Positions 24,584 to 32,725 of a stretch of 64,000 bases of DNA are shown here, piece after piece. The notes below the pieces were generated by a model. It made no database searches and had not been told where the DNA came from. It saw only the letters and a list, made by a program, of their open reading frames with translations. Both the position numbers and the translations under genes were made by a program. Source of the stretch: Pseudalkalibacillus sp051842935 (GTDB taxonomy: Bacteria; Bacillota; Bacilli; Bacillales; Fictibacillaceae); NCBI RefSeq assembly GCF_051842935.1, contig NZ_JBPXRR010000002.1:169708-233707 (forward strand), given 5' to 3'. The stretch's first letter is position 1, and the number at the start of each line of letters is the position of its first letter.

Positions 24584-25495
24584 TTAGTCGATATTCGTTT
24601 CGAAGCGATTTTTCGGGACGATCATCTGCAGGTGGTGTCTCAGGTTTACGAACTCCCCTGGTAAAAGCCCACCGTATTCCCCGTCGAGGTTCAGCTGCAT
24701 CTTTTCATCCGTATGGATTTTCACGCGTCTCGCTTTTTCATAGATGACATGCTCATCTCGGATGTGGTCACCTTTGATAGCAAGGGTCGCCACGCGGATG
24801 AATTCAGCCAGGTTCGCTTTTTTCAAGATGACAAGGTCGAAGTACCCGTCGTTGAACTCAGACAGTGGTGCGAGTTTTTCAAAACCGCCGACCGAATTCG
24901 TATTCGCCACAAGGAATAACATAATATCGCCTTCGAACACTTTGTCATCGTACTCGATCTTGACGTTCGTCGGACGGATCGACGGCAGCATTTCCATCCC
25001 TTTCAGGTAATAGGCAAGCTGGCCAATCATCGTCTTCATCTGGCTCGGCACCGCATACGTCAACTCAGTCAGCTTACCGCCACCGGCGATGTTGACGAAG
25101 TATTTGCCATTTACGCGTCCGATATCAACCGGAATGTCGACGCCTTCACACAGCACGTTCACAGCCCCTTCAATCGTACGAGGGACGCCTAGGGCGCGTG
25201 CAAAGTCATTGGTCGTTCCTGCCGGGATGATGCCCATCTTCGGTCGGTTCGGAAGCTCGGCAATACCGTTGATGACTTCGTAGATCGTTCCGTCTCCCCC
25301 AGCTGCGATGACGAGATCGTACTCCCTCTCCACTGCTTTCGTTGCTGCTCTTGTTGCGTCACCTTCGTCGGCACAAGTGGCGTGAGTGGACGTTTCATAG
25401 CCTGCCTTCTCGAGTTTTTCGAGTATGTAAGGCAATTGACGTTTCACTTGTTCCCGCCCTGATGTCGGATTATAAATCAATCGTGCTCGTTTCAT
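24584..25495 (-). CDS. dagK: Diacylglycerol kinase (lipid kinase)
   Basis: 303 residues, like DgkB (DagK) of B. subtilis, which phosphorylates diacylglycerol left from lipoteichoic acid synthesis and returns it to phosphatidic acid. Motifs: LIYNPTSGRE at the N-terminus, AAGGDGTIYEVINGI (nucleotide-binding GGDGT) and IIPAGTTNDFARALG; the C-terminal beta domain has LNLDGEYGG. Start ATG 25495 (MKRARLIYNP) follows AGGTGATCC. In B. subtilis this gene sits between gatB and rlmCD, which fits here apart from the accessory insertion on its left. Confidence 0.93.
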   Translation of the reverse strand: MKRARLIYNPTSGREQVKRQLPYILEKLEKAGYETSTHATCADEGDATRAATKAVEREYDLVIAAGGDGTIYEVINGIAELPNRPKMGIIPAGTTNDFARALGVPRTIEGAVNVLCEGVDIPVDIGRVNGKYFVNIAGGGKLTELTYAVPSQMKTMIGQLAYYLKGMEMLPSIRPTNVKIEYDDKVFEGDIMLFLVANTNSVGGFEKLAPLSEFNDGYFDLVILKKANLAEFIRVATLAIKGDHIRDEHVIYEKARRVKIHTDEKMQLNLDGEYGGLLPGEFVNLRHHLQMIVPKNRFETNID

Positions 25496-25659
25496 AAGGA
25501 TCACCTTTTTTAACTTTCTATCTATCTGTTTACGTCATAGGCTCCAGTTTCGTGTCAGGTTTGTGCTAATTTTTTCTAACTCATCTTATTATAGTGACCT
25601 GTCATGCAAAATGCAAAGTCCTAATTTCACAGGACAAGCAGATTATTTTTCCAATCAGA

Positions 25660-25686
25660 AAGGAAGCCCGTTAATGGGGCTTCCCT
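25660..25686 (-). terminator. Probable terminator of gatCAB
   Basis: Minus-strand GGAAGCCCC-ATTAA-CGGGCTTCC hairpin followed by TTTCT, 11 bases past the gatB stop. The U-run is short. Confidence 0.6.
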
Positions 25687-25696
25687 GCACATTTCG

Positions 25697-27130
25697 TTAT
25701 CGTTTGTCCATTTCTTCAACTAACAATTTGTTGACCATCGGCGGGTTCGCTTTCCCTTTCGTCGCCTTCATTACCTGGCCGACGAGGAAACCGAGTGCAC
25801 GGTCTTTTCCGTTCTTGTAGTCTTCGATTGATTGTTCGTTTTCATCTAAAATGCCTGTCACGATCTTGCGAAGCTCACCTTCATCAGAGATTTGGACAAG
25901 TCCTTTCTCCTTAACGATGACTTCTGGGTCGCCACCGTTTTCAATGAGTTCCTTGAAGACTTTCTTCGCGATCTTAGAAGAGATCGTTCCTTTTTCAATC
26001 AGGTCGATCATTTTCGCGAGGCCATCTGGCGTTAACGCGACTTCGTCGATCTCCTTGTACTCTGCGTTCAAGTATGCGGACACTTCACCCATCATCCAGT
26101 TGGATGCGGCTTTCGCTTCTGCACCTTGTGCGAGCACTTCCTCAAAGAAATCGGACATTTTCTTCGACTGTGTTAAAACCATCGCGTCATAAGCAGGCAG
26201 CTTCATGTCTTCGATGTAGCGCTGCTTACGTACGTCCGGAAGCTCAGGGATTTCTGAGCGGACGCGTTCGATCCAATCTTCGTCGATGGAAAGACCAACG
26301 AGATCCGGCTCTGGGAAGTAACGATAGTCGTCAGATCCTTCTTTAACACGCATGAGGATCGTTTTCTTCGTTTGCTCATCAAAACGACGGGTCTCTTGCA
26401 GGATTTCTCCACCGCTAAGCAGTTCTTTTTCCTGACGGACTTGCTCGTGCGCAAGTCCTTTTTGAACGTTCGCAAAGGAGTTCAGGTTCTTCAGCTCTGC
26501 CTTCGTACCGAACTTCTCTTGTCCGACTGGACGGAGGGAGATGTTTGCGTCGCAACGCAATGAACCTTCTTCCATTTTACAATCGGAAACTTCCGTATAT
26601 TGCAGGATCGCTTTCAATTTTTCCAAATAAGCGTATGCTTCTTCCGGCGTACGGATGTCCGGCTCGGATACGATCTCGACGAGCGGTGTTCCTTGACGAT
26701 TCAAGTCCACAAGGGAGTGTGTGCCGTCGTCCGCGTGCATCGATTTACCAGCATCCTCTTCCATATGAAGACGCGTGATCCCGATTCTCTTTTTAACGCC
26801 ATCAACTTCAATTTCAATCCATCCGTTTTGTCCGATCGGCTTATCAAATTGCGAGATCTGATACGCTTTCGGGTTGTCAGGATAGAAGTAGTTTTTACGG
26901 TCGAATTTCGTTTCGCGTGTGATTTCACAGTTCAGTGCCATCGCAGCGCGCATTGCGAAATCTACTGCTTGTTTGTTCACGACAGGTAGAACCCCTGGGT
27001 GTCCGAGACAGATCGGGCACACGTTCGTGTTCGGCGGTGCACCGAATTCTGTGGAACAGCTACAGAAGATCTTCGAGTTCGTTTTCAGTTCTGCGTGGAC
27101 CTCAAGTCCAATGATCGTTTCAAAATGCAT
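25697..27130 (-). CDS. gatB: Asp-tRNA(Asn)/Glu-tRNA(Gln) amidotransferase subunit B
   Basis: 477 residues, full length. With GatA and GatC it converts misacylated Glu-tRNA(Gln) to Gln-tRNA(Gln), using ATP and glutamine-derived ammonia. Signature ETIIGLEVHAELKT at the N-terminus, two Cys pairs FCSCSTEFG and VCPICLGHPG, DLNRQGTPLVEIVSEPD in the middle, and a C-terminal YqeY-like helical domain from about 330. ATG 27130. Last gene of gatCAB, 14 bases after gatA. Confidence 0.96.
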   Translation of the reverse strand: MHFETIIGLEVHAELKTNSKIFCSCSTEFGAPPNTNVCPICLGHPGVLPVVNKQAVDFAMRAAMALNCEITRETKFDRKNYFYPDNPKAYQISQFDKPIGQNGWIEIEVDGVKKRIGITRLHMEEDAGKSMHADDGTHSLVDLNRQGTPLVEIVSEPDIRTPEEAYAYLEKLKAILQYTEVSDCKMEEGSLRCDANISLRPVGQEKFGTKAELKNLNSFANVQKGLAHEQVRQEKELLSGGEILQETRRFDEQTKKTILMRVKEGSDDYRYFPEPDLVGLSIDEDWIERVRSEIPELPDVRKQRYIEDMKLPAYDAMVLTQSKKMSDFFEEVLAQGAEAKAASNWMMGEVSAYLNAEYKEIDEVALTPDGLAKMIDLIEKGTISSKIAKKVFKELIENGGDPEVIVKEKGLVQISDEGELRKIVTGILDENEQSIEDYKNGKDRALGFLVGQVMKATKGKANPPMVNKLLVEEMDKR

Positions 27131-27144
27131 CTCTTCGTCCCCCC

Positions 27145-28602
27145 TTACAATTCCGGCTTGTTTTGATGATGGTCAGTCGCTTGCTCATAAGCGTGCGCTA
27201 CGCGATAAACCGTGCTTTCATCAAATGCTTTTCCGATGATTTGTAGTCCGACTGGCAATCCGTTTGAAAGTCCGCATGGAACGGAGATCGCTGGTACGCC
27301 TGCAAGGTTCACAGGGATCGTCAGGATGTCGTTCGCATACATCGTCAATGGATCGTCGATTTTGGAACCGATTTTGAAGGCGGTCGTCGGCGTCGTCGGT
27401 CCAAGGATGACATCATATTTTTCAAAGACTTGGTCGAAGTCGTTCTTGATCAATGTACGTACTTTCTGAGCTTTCTTATAATATGCATCGTAAAAACCAG
27501 AGCTTAGCGCGAATGTTCCAAGCATGATTCGGCGTTTCACTTCGTCCCCGAACCCTTCGCTTCGCGTTTTGTTGTAAAGCTCAAGCAGGTTCTTCGCGTC
27601 TTCCGCTCTTACGCCGTAACGGACACCGTCAAAGCGTGCGAGGTTGGAGGATGCTTCGGATGAAGCGAGCAGGTAGTAAGTCGCTACACCATATTTGGAG
27701 TGAGGAAGGGATACTTCTTCCCACTCAGCACCCATGCCTTCTAAGACTTTGAGGGCTTCCATGATGCGGTTTCTGACTTCTTCATCTACACCTTCACCAA
27801 TGTATTCCTTCGGTACAGCAATTTTGAGACCTTTTACATCGCCTGTGAGCGCTGATGTGTAGTCTTGCTTGTCCACGTTTGCAGATGTGGAGTCCATTGG
27901 GTCGTGACCTGCAATCGCTTGTAGCAAGAACGCATTGTCTTCAACCGTGTTCGTGATCGGTCCGATCTGGTCGAGTGAAGAAGCGAATGCCGTAAGTCCG
28001 AAACGGGATACGCGTCCGTATGTCGGTTTCAGTCCGACAACACCACAGAATGCAGCTGGTTGACGGATGGAACCACCTGTATCGGATCCTAATGAGAAAA
28101 AGACTTCTCCAGCAGCAACGGATGCTGCTGAACCACCAGATGATCCACCTGGTACATAGTCCGTGTTCCATGGGTTACGCGTTTTGAAAAATCCTGAGTT
28201 TTCGTTCGAGGATCCCATCGCGAATTCATCCATGTTCAATTTTCCGATTGTGACGGTTTCCGCTTCGTTCAGCTTCTGTACGACTGTCGCGTCATAGACC
28301 GGTACGAAGTTGTCTTGAAGCTTACTTCCGTTCGTCGTGCGGAGGCCTTTCGTCGAGATGTTGTCTTTGACTCCGATCGGTAGACCGAATAAGAGTCCGC
28401 GCATCTCGTCGGTCCCCATTTTACTATCAAGGAAGTTCGCCTGTTCGCGCGCCGCTTCTTCATTCAACGTCAAAAATGCTTTCACTTTCTCATCCACTTG
28501 GTGGATCCGAGAGAAGGAAGCATCAACGAGTTCACTGACTTTCATTTCTTTCTTATGTAAAGACTCGTGTAGCTCTGAGATCTTCTTATCAAATAATGAC
28601 AT
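27145..28602 (-). CDS. gatA: Asp/Glu-tRNA amidotransferase subunit A (glutaminase)
   Basis: 485 residues. Amidase-signature enzyme that hydrolyses glutamine to supply ammonia to GatB. The Ser-cisSer-Lys triad is readable: the Lys in GVKDNIST, the cis-Ser in VPGGSSGGSAASVAAG, and the nucleophile Ser in LGSDTGGSIRQPA. Full length, no truncation. ATG 28602, 18 bases after the gatC stop, with GGGAGAAAA upstream. Confidence 0.96.
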   Translation of the reverse strand: MSLFDKKISELHESLHKKEMKVSELVDASFSRIHQVDEKVKAFLTLNEEAAREQANFLDSKMGTDEMRGLLFGLPIGVKDNISTKGLRTTNGSKLQDNFVPVYDATVVQKLNEAETVTIGKLNMDEFAMGSSNENSGFFKTRNPWNTDYVPGGSSGGSAASVAAGEVFFSLGSDTGGSIRQPAAFCGVVGLKPTYGRVSRFGLTAFASSLDQIGPITNTVEDNAFLLQAIAGHDPMDSTSANVDKQDYTSALTGDVKGLKIAVPKEYIGEGVDEEVRNRIMEALKVLEGMGAEWEEVSLPHSKYGVATYYLLASSEASSNLARFDGVRYGVRAEDAKNLLELYNKTRSEGFGDEVKRRIMLGTFALSSGFYDAYYKKAQKVRTLIKNDFDQVFEKYDVILGPTTPTTAFKIGSKIDDPLTMYANDILTIPVNLAGVPAISVPCGLSNGLPVGLQIIGKAFDESTVYRVAHAYEQATDHHQNKPEL

Positions 28603-28620
28603 CGTCCGTTTTCTCCCTCC

Positions 28621-28911
28621 CTACTCTAGAACTGCTGGAACTTTGATAAGTCCGTTCTGCTTGTCTGGTGTATTTTTGAGTGCTTCTTCGTTGTTGAGCC
28701 AAGGCTTCGTTTCATCCTCACGAAGAACATTCTTCATATCTAAAACGTGTGTGGTCGGTTCCACATTTTCTGTATCGAGTTCATTCAGCTGTTCGGCATA
28801 ACCGATGATGTCGTCCAACTGTTTCGTAAACATGTCCGCTTCTTCATCTGTCATGTCCAGACGAGCAAGCTTCGCAACGTGCTTCACTTCTTCTTTCGAA
28901 ATTCGAGACAA
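28621..28911 (-). CDS. gatC: Asp/Glu-tRNA amidotransferase subunit C
   Basis: 96 residues, the usual length of GatC, a scaffold that wraps around GatA. Motifs SKEEVKHVAKLARLDMTDEE and QLNELDTENVEPTTHV are typical. I start at TTG 28911 because GGAGGTGG is 5 bases upstream and the sequence LSRISKEE aligns with known N-termini. The frame stays open far upstream only because it runs into a 21-bp tandem repeat, so a longer product is not likely. First gene of the operon, with a promoter 40 bases upstream. Confidence 0.93.
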   Translation of the reverse strand: MSRISKEEVKHVAKLARLDMTDEEADMFTKQLDDIIGYAEQLNELDTENVEPTTHVLDMKNVLREDETKPWLNNEEALKNTPDKQNGLIKVPAVLE

Positions 28912-28952
28912 ATCGTCCACCTCCAAAAAATCGTACGTATTGCAATATACTG

Positions 28953-28982
28953 ATGATACCAAAAAGAACTGCAGAGAATCAA
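28953..28982 (-). promoter_or_regulatory. Putative sigma-A promoter of gatCAB
   Basis: Minus strand TTGATT, 18 bases, TATCAT, about 40 bases ahead of the gatC start codon and outside the tandem repeat. Confidence 0.5.
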
Positions 28983-29068
28983 CACAAGACCCAAACACAC
29001 TCATGGCGTTTAATTCCAGGGAACTAGGATTCCACTTTGATTTCGCATCCCTCAGTCCACATTTCCGC

Positions 29069-29280
29069 TCTTTCGGGTTGTTTCTCTGCTTTTTCGAATC
29101 ACTTCGTCGCACTTTCGCACCACTTCTTTGCTTTTTCGAACCGCTTCTCCGCTTTTTCGAACCGCTTCTCCGCTTTTTCGAACCGCTTCTTCGCTCTTTC
29201 GAACCACTTCTCCCTCTATTCGAACCGCTTCTCCACTCTTTCGAACCGCTTCTCCACTCTTTCGAACCACTTCTCACGCA
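29069..29280. repeat. 21-bp tandem repeat, about 10 units
   Basis: Consensus TTTTTCGAACCGCTTCTCCGC, repeated at exact 21-base steps (the CGAA core at 29074, 29095, 29116, 29137, 29158, 29179, 29200, 29221, 29242, 29263). Each unit has a TTCGAA palindrome. The leftmost units are most degenerate. Because the period is a multiple of three, several frames are open on both strands, giving false RSGSKK- or FEPLLR-type repeats. It occupies the 415-base gap between gatC and the MocR-type regulator. Confidence 0.9.
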
Positions 29281-29326
29281 AATGAAGTTTCATCAAGAAC
29301 AAGGATCTGGATAACCGCCCGCCCCT

Positions 29327-30769
29327 TTAATTATTCGTCAGCTGTAAGGCGATCAACGTGGCAAGTTGAGTGATCCCTTCCGTATTTTCCCGGTCACTGA
29401 GTGTTGAGTAGCTGAGTCGGATCGATGGAGTTGGCGCATCGGTCACATAGCACGCGCTACCTGGTAAAAAAGAAATCGAGTGTCCTTTCGCTGCAACTTG
29501 CAAGGCTCCTACATCAACCGTCTCGGGTAGCTCCACCCACAGGTTCAATCCGCCTTTCGGAAGTTCATACTGCACTTTGCCTTCCAAATAGACTTCGAGA
29601 ATTTCCGTCGTGATGTCCCTTCTGATCTGCAAGGCAATCCTGAGCTTCTCGAGATGGTCCTTCATCCGCTGCGTCCTCATGAACGGGAGGATCGCTTTCT
29701 GGTTCAACAAAGGGCTCCCGACGTCCATCGAAGCTTTCGAAATATACAAAGCTTCATATAGTGACTCGTCCGCAATTAACGCTCCGATCCGGATTCCCGG
29801 TGCCATCGTCTTACTGAACCCTTTCAGGAAAATACAATGCCCCGACGTATCAAAGTACTTGATTGGCTTCGGCGGCAGCATACCATCAAAGTACACTTCA
29901 CTGAACGAATCATCCTCGACGATCAAGAAACCGTATGTTTCAGCAAGCTCGAGCAGTTCTTTCCGACGCTTCTCACTCATCGTCCGACCTGTCGGGTTCT
30001 GGAACGTCGGATTGACGTAAACGAGCTTCGGAGGAGCTACCTCGCATTGTTCCTCCAACACATCCATTCGCATTCCTTCTTCATCCATCGGGATCGGCAA
30101 TATCGCATTCCCGCGGTTCATGAACGTATCAATTGCCGCCCCGTAACATGGACTTTCCACCGCCACCGTGTCTGTCGCGGTCAAAAACGTATTGGCCACA
30201 ATGTTGATCCCCTGCTGGACACCGCTCGTAATCAGGATGTTCTCCGCTTCCGCCCTGTATCCGAGCTGATGTTCCAAATACTTTGTAACCTCACTTCTCA
30301 GCTCCTCATCCCCTTCCACCGGTCCATAAGTCGTTAAAATCATCGGGTTGTCATCGAGGATCTTCTTTGTCTGTTGCGCGAGAAAATGACTCGGCAACAG
30401 TCCAGGTGACACGACCGCTTTGGAAAAATCGTAATGGCTTTTCGTCCGGTTCACCAAATACTGAGACCGCTGAAGAAGCGTCGAGAAAACCTCCTGCTCA
30501 TCACTTCCTTCTATAAACGGCTTCGTTTTGTGTTTACTTTTTACGAATGCCCCTTTTCCTTGAAGGATTTCGATATGTCCCTCTTCTTCCAACCGCTGAT
30601 ACACTTTGTTCACTGTGAGGTAATTGACCTTCAGTTCCGTTGACAGCTTCCGTAACGATGGCATTTTTTCACCGTCAGGCATAGATCCGGTCTGAATCCG
30701 GTTCAAAATCTGGTGGTAGATCTGCTGATGGATTGGCGTGGCGGATTCCTTTTGCACCACGAGCTTCAT
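29327..30769 (-). CDS. MocR-type GntR/aminotransferase transcriptional regulator
   Basis: 480 residues. A GntR winged helix at the N-terminus (QIYHQILNRIQTGSMPDGEKMPSLR, quoted in part: GSMPDGEKMPSLRKL; VNKVYQRLEEEGHIEILQGKGAFV) is joined to a class-I aminotransferase-like domain. PLP lysine in IFLKGFSKTMAPGIRIGAL; NPTFQNPTGRTMS and VEDDSFSEVYFDG are fold-type I signatures. MocR proteins sense a PLP-amine or amino-acid adduct and regulate a neighbouring gene. It is divergent from an EamA transporter with 146 bases between starts, the usual regulator-target arrangement. ATG 30769 follows AAAGGAGG. Confidence 0.92.
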   Translation of the reverse strand: MKLVVQKESATPIHQQIYHQILNRIQTGSMPDGEKMPSLRKLSTELKVNYLTVNKVYQRLEEEGHIEILQGKGAFVKSKHKTKPFIEGSDEQEVFSTLLQRSQYLVNRTKSHYDFSKAVVSPGLLPSHFLAQQTKKILDDNPMILTTYGPVEGDEELRSEVTKYLEHQLGYRAEAENILITSGVQQGINIVANTFLTATDTVAVESPCYGAAIDTFMNRGNAILPIPMDEEGMRMDVLEEQCEVAPPKLVYVNPTFQNPTGRTMSEKRRKELLELAETYGFLIVEDDSFSEVYFDGMLPPKPIKYFDTSGHCIFLKGFSKTMAPGIRIGALIADESLYEALYISKASMDVGSPLLNQKAILPFMRTQRMKDHLEKLRIALQIRRDITTEILEVYLEGKVQYELPKGGLNLWVELPETVDVGALQVAAKGHSISFLPGSACYVTDAPTPSIRLSYSTLSDRENTEGITQLATLIALQLTNN

Positions 30770-30843
30770 GATGACACCTCCTTTGCAATCTTTTTCTCTT
30801 ACTCTTAGTAAACCTCACCGGCGAACCATTTTCAAGACTAAGT

Positions 30844-30886
30844 GTTATACATGAACACCAACTGTTATACACCTCAAGTTTTATAC
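30844..30886. promoter_or_regulatory. Candidate MocR operator repeats
   Basis: Direct repeats GTTATACA at 30844 and 30864 and a partial TTTATAC at 30879, in the gap between the divergent regulator and transporter genes. MocR proteins commonly bind direct repeats; assignment is by context. Confidence 0.5.
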
Positions 30887-30915
30887 TTCTCTTACCGTTA
30901 AAAGGAGGTTTTCAT

Positions 30916-31836
30916 ATGATCTTTCTCAACTATTTGCTCGTATGTGTTATATTCGGCACCACTTTTCTGTTTATCAAAATTGGCATTGAAGCAGGAGCGA
31001 CGCCGATCTTATCAGGTGGTGTCCGGTTCACCATCGCCGGTTTGCTCGTTCTTGCTTACTTCGCGATAAAACGAGACCAGGTGAAGCAAGCGTTACTCTC
31101 AAAACCACTGATTGTCGTGGGATTCTGCATTACGTTCATGACGTTCTCAACGTTATACTGGGCAGAGCAATTCATTACGTCTGGTCTTGCTGCGGTCCTG
31201 TCGGCTACCGGACCGATGATGATTCTGCTCATCCTAAGACAACGAAAAGAAGCTACGCTGGATTCTGTACAGATTCTCGGGCTCGGCATCGCACTCGTCG
31301 GTGTTCTTTTCATCTCATTACCCGGCTTTTCGAGCGCGATCTCATACATGTGGGTGATTGGTTGCATCGCGGTCTTAATTGGAGAATTCGGCTATGGATA
31401 TGGCTCTGTTTTTTCAAAACGGTACTTTGCGACCGAGCATCGCTTCTCGCCTTTTCTTATGAATGGTGTGCAAATGTTCTACGGGGGACTAATGCTGATG
31501 GCTTTTTCTTTCATTGTGGAAAAACCAAGTTTCCCATCACTCGTTGCGAACCCGAACGCTCAGCTATCCATGCTTTACTTGATCCTCATCGGATCGATCG
31601 GTGGGCACGGGCTATACTATTGGCTCATCTCCAAGACGAATCCCGTCTTTCCGTCGACATGGTTGTATGTATCACCACTCATCGCCATTTTCGTAGGTTA
31701 TCTGTTTTTAAAAGAAATGGTCACACCGTTGATGATATTAGGTGCGTTCTTCATCATATTCGGCGTGTTGTTATCCAACCGGCATTCGATTGTGAAGCTC
31801 GTACGGAACGGCGAAGTGACACGTTCAAATTTTTAA
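30916..31836 (+). CDS. EamA/DMT-family transporter
   Basis: 306 residues with about ten transmembrane segments and two EamA repeats. The first has FGTTFLFIKIGIEAGATP and a GGVRFTIAGLLVL segment; the second repeats the layout after a GYGSVFSKRYF junction near residue 160. Members export amino acids or related small molecules. Regulated in all probability by the divergent MocR protein, which suggests an amine or amino-acid substrate. ATG 30916 follows AAAAGGAGG by 6 bases. Confidence 0.9.
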   Translation: MIFLNYLLVCVIFGTTFLFIKIGIEAGATPILSGGVRFTIAGLLVLAYFAIKRDQVKQALLSKPLIVVGFCITFMTFSTLYWAEQFITSGLAAVLSATGPMMILLILRQRKEATLDSVQILGLGIALVGVLFISLPGFSSAISYMWVIGCIAVLIGEFGYGYGSVFSKRYFATEHRFSPFLMNGVQMFYGGLMLMAFSFIVEKPSFPSLVANPNAQLSMLYLILIGSIGGHGLYYWLISKTNPVFPSTWLYVSPLIAIFVGYLFLKEMVTPLMILGAFFIIFGVLLSNRHSIVKLVRNGEVTRSNF

Positions 31837-31842
31837 CGATGT

Positions 31843-31880
31843 AAAAAAGGACCGATTTTTGCAGTTCGGTCCTTCTTTCT
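31843..31880. terminator. Bidirectional rho-independent terminator
   Basis: AAGGACCGA-TTTTTGCAG-TTCGGTCCTT hairpin with A and T runs, between the convergent EamA and Yip1-like genes. Confidence 0.8.
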
Positions 31881-31888
31881 TACAGTAT

Positions 31889-32518
31889 TCAAGTAACGAT
31901 AAAGAAGATGAGCAATCCAATTAGAAAGATTGGGACAAGAACAACCAGTGCACTAAGCAAGATATTCCCTACTGCTTTCCATGAGGAGAACTGCTGAGCT
32001 TCAGCAATACTCTTAATGAGTATGATGATTCCCCATACCATTATTACAATATCAATAGCTCCAATAATAAAGAAAAGGGTAGTCATACCAGGATTGCTCC
32101 CAATCACGCCTAATTCTGACGTAAACATCTCACGCCCGAATATGAAGAGTTCGATAATCCAGATGATTAAACTTAGGATTGTAGGAACATACGCCCAAGC
32201 ATAAGCAATCCTTATCTCCCTCTTACTTCCTGCTCCTCCGATCCATTTCCCCGTCCAGTGGATCAGAATGGCTCCTAGATGAATAGAAATGATTCCACCG
32301 ATGGGACCTAAAATAATCGCTAAAAAAAGGATAGGCAATAGTGGCGTATCATCCCCCATTCCTGTTCCCGCAGCACGATTAAGTGTGCTTGTGATCCCTG
32401 CTATAACCGCAAGCAAATATATGTACTTGGTGCTTCCAGTGTCTAAAATCCTGCGGATAGTCTTACGTGGACTCGTCCAAATCGTCAAAAAAGCTTTGTT
32501 TAATACTGACTGATCCAT
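31889..32518 (-). CDS. Yip1-domain membrane protein
   Basis: 209 residues, about five transmembrane segments. The N-terminal soluble stretch is followed by SPRKTIRRILDTGSTKYIYLLAVIAGI, the Yip1-type start, and then helices near 60-90, 110-130, 145-175 and 185-208. B. subtilis YIP1-family membrane proteins are of unknown function. I start at ATG 32518 after AAAGGAGG; the frame's further upstream part lies in a family A palindrome and would lack a site. Followed by a shared terminator. Confidence 0.78.
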   Translation of the reverse strand: MDQSVLNKAFLTIWTSPRKTIRRILDTGSTKYIYLLAVIAGITSTLNRAAGTGMGDDTPLLPILFLAIILGPIGGIISIHLGAILIHWTGKWIGGAGSKREIRIAYAWAYVPTILSLIIWIIELFIFGREMFTSELGVIGSNPGMTTLFFIIGAIDIVIMVWGIIILIKSIAEAQQFSSWKAVGNILLSALVVLVPIFLIGLLIFFIVT

Positions 32519-32540
32519 CTTTTCCTCCTTTATATCACTT

Positions 32541-32605
32541 TCAGTACCAGGCACCATTTTTGAACCCCTAAGGCTCTAAGGACGAAAAATGGTGCCTGGT
32601 ACTGA
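32541..32605. repeat. Palindromic repeat family A, copy 4
   Basis: The best-preserved copy: TCAGTACCAGGCACCATTTTT pairs perfectly over 21 bases with AAAAATGGTGCCTGGTACTGA around a 23-base loop. It lies just upstream of the Yip1-like gene. Confidence 0.88.
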
Positions 32606-32677
32606 TCTAAGATTCTCAGTTTAAATACCCAATATTTGGGTACAGTCAAACCATAAGCTTATTAATGGTATGAAAAC

Positions 32678-32708
32678 AAAAAAGGACCGGCCCTTACAGG
32701 CCAGTCCT
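32678..32708 (-). terminator. Rho-independent terminator of putP
   Basis: Minus strand AGGACTGGCC-TGTAA-GGGCCGGTCCT followed by TTTTT, 18 bases after the putP stop. Confidence 0.85.
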
Positions 32709-32725
32709 CGTCACTCTATATCGAA

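Noticed and set aside
28912..29277. A long open frame that extends gatC into an RSGSKK-type repeat protein on the minus strand, and FEPLLR-type frames on the plus strand
   Set aside because: The frames are open only because the 21-bp unit is a multiple of three without stops; GatC has its own TTG start, ribosome binding site and normal length.
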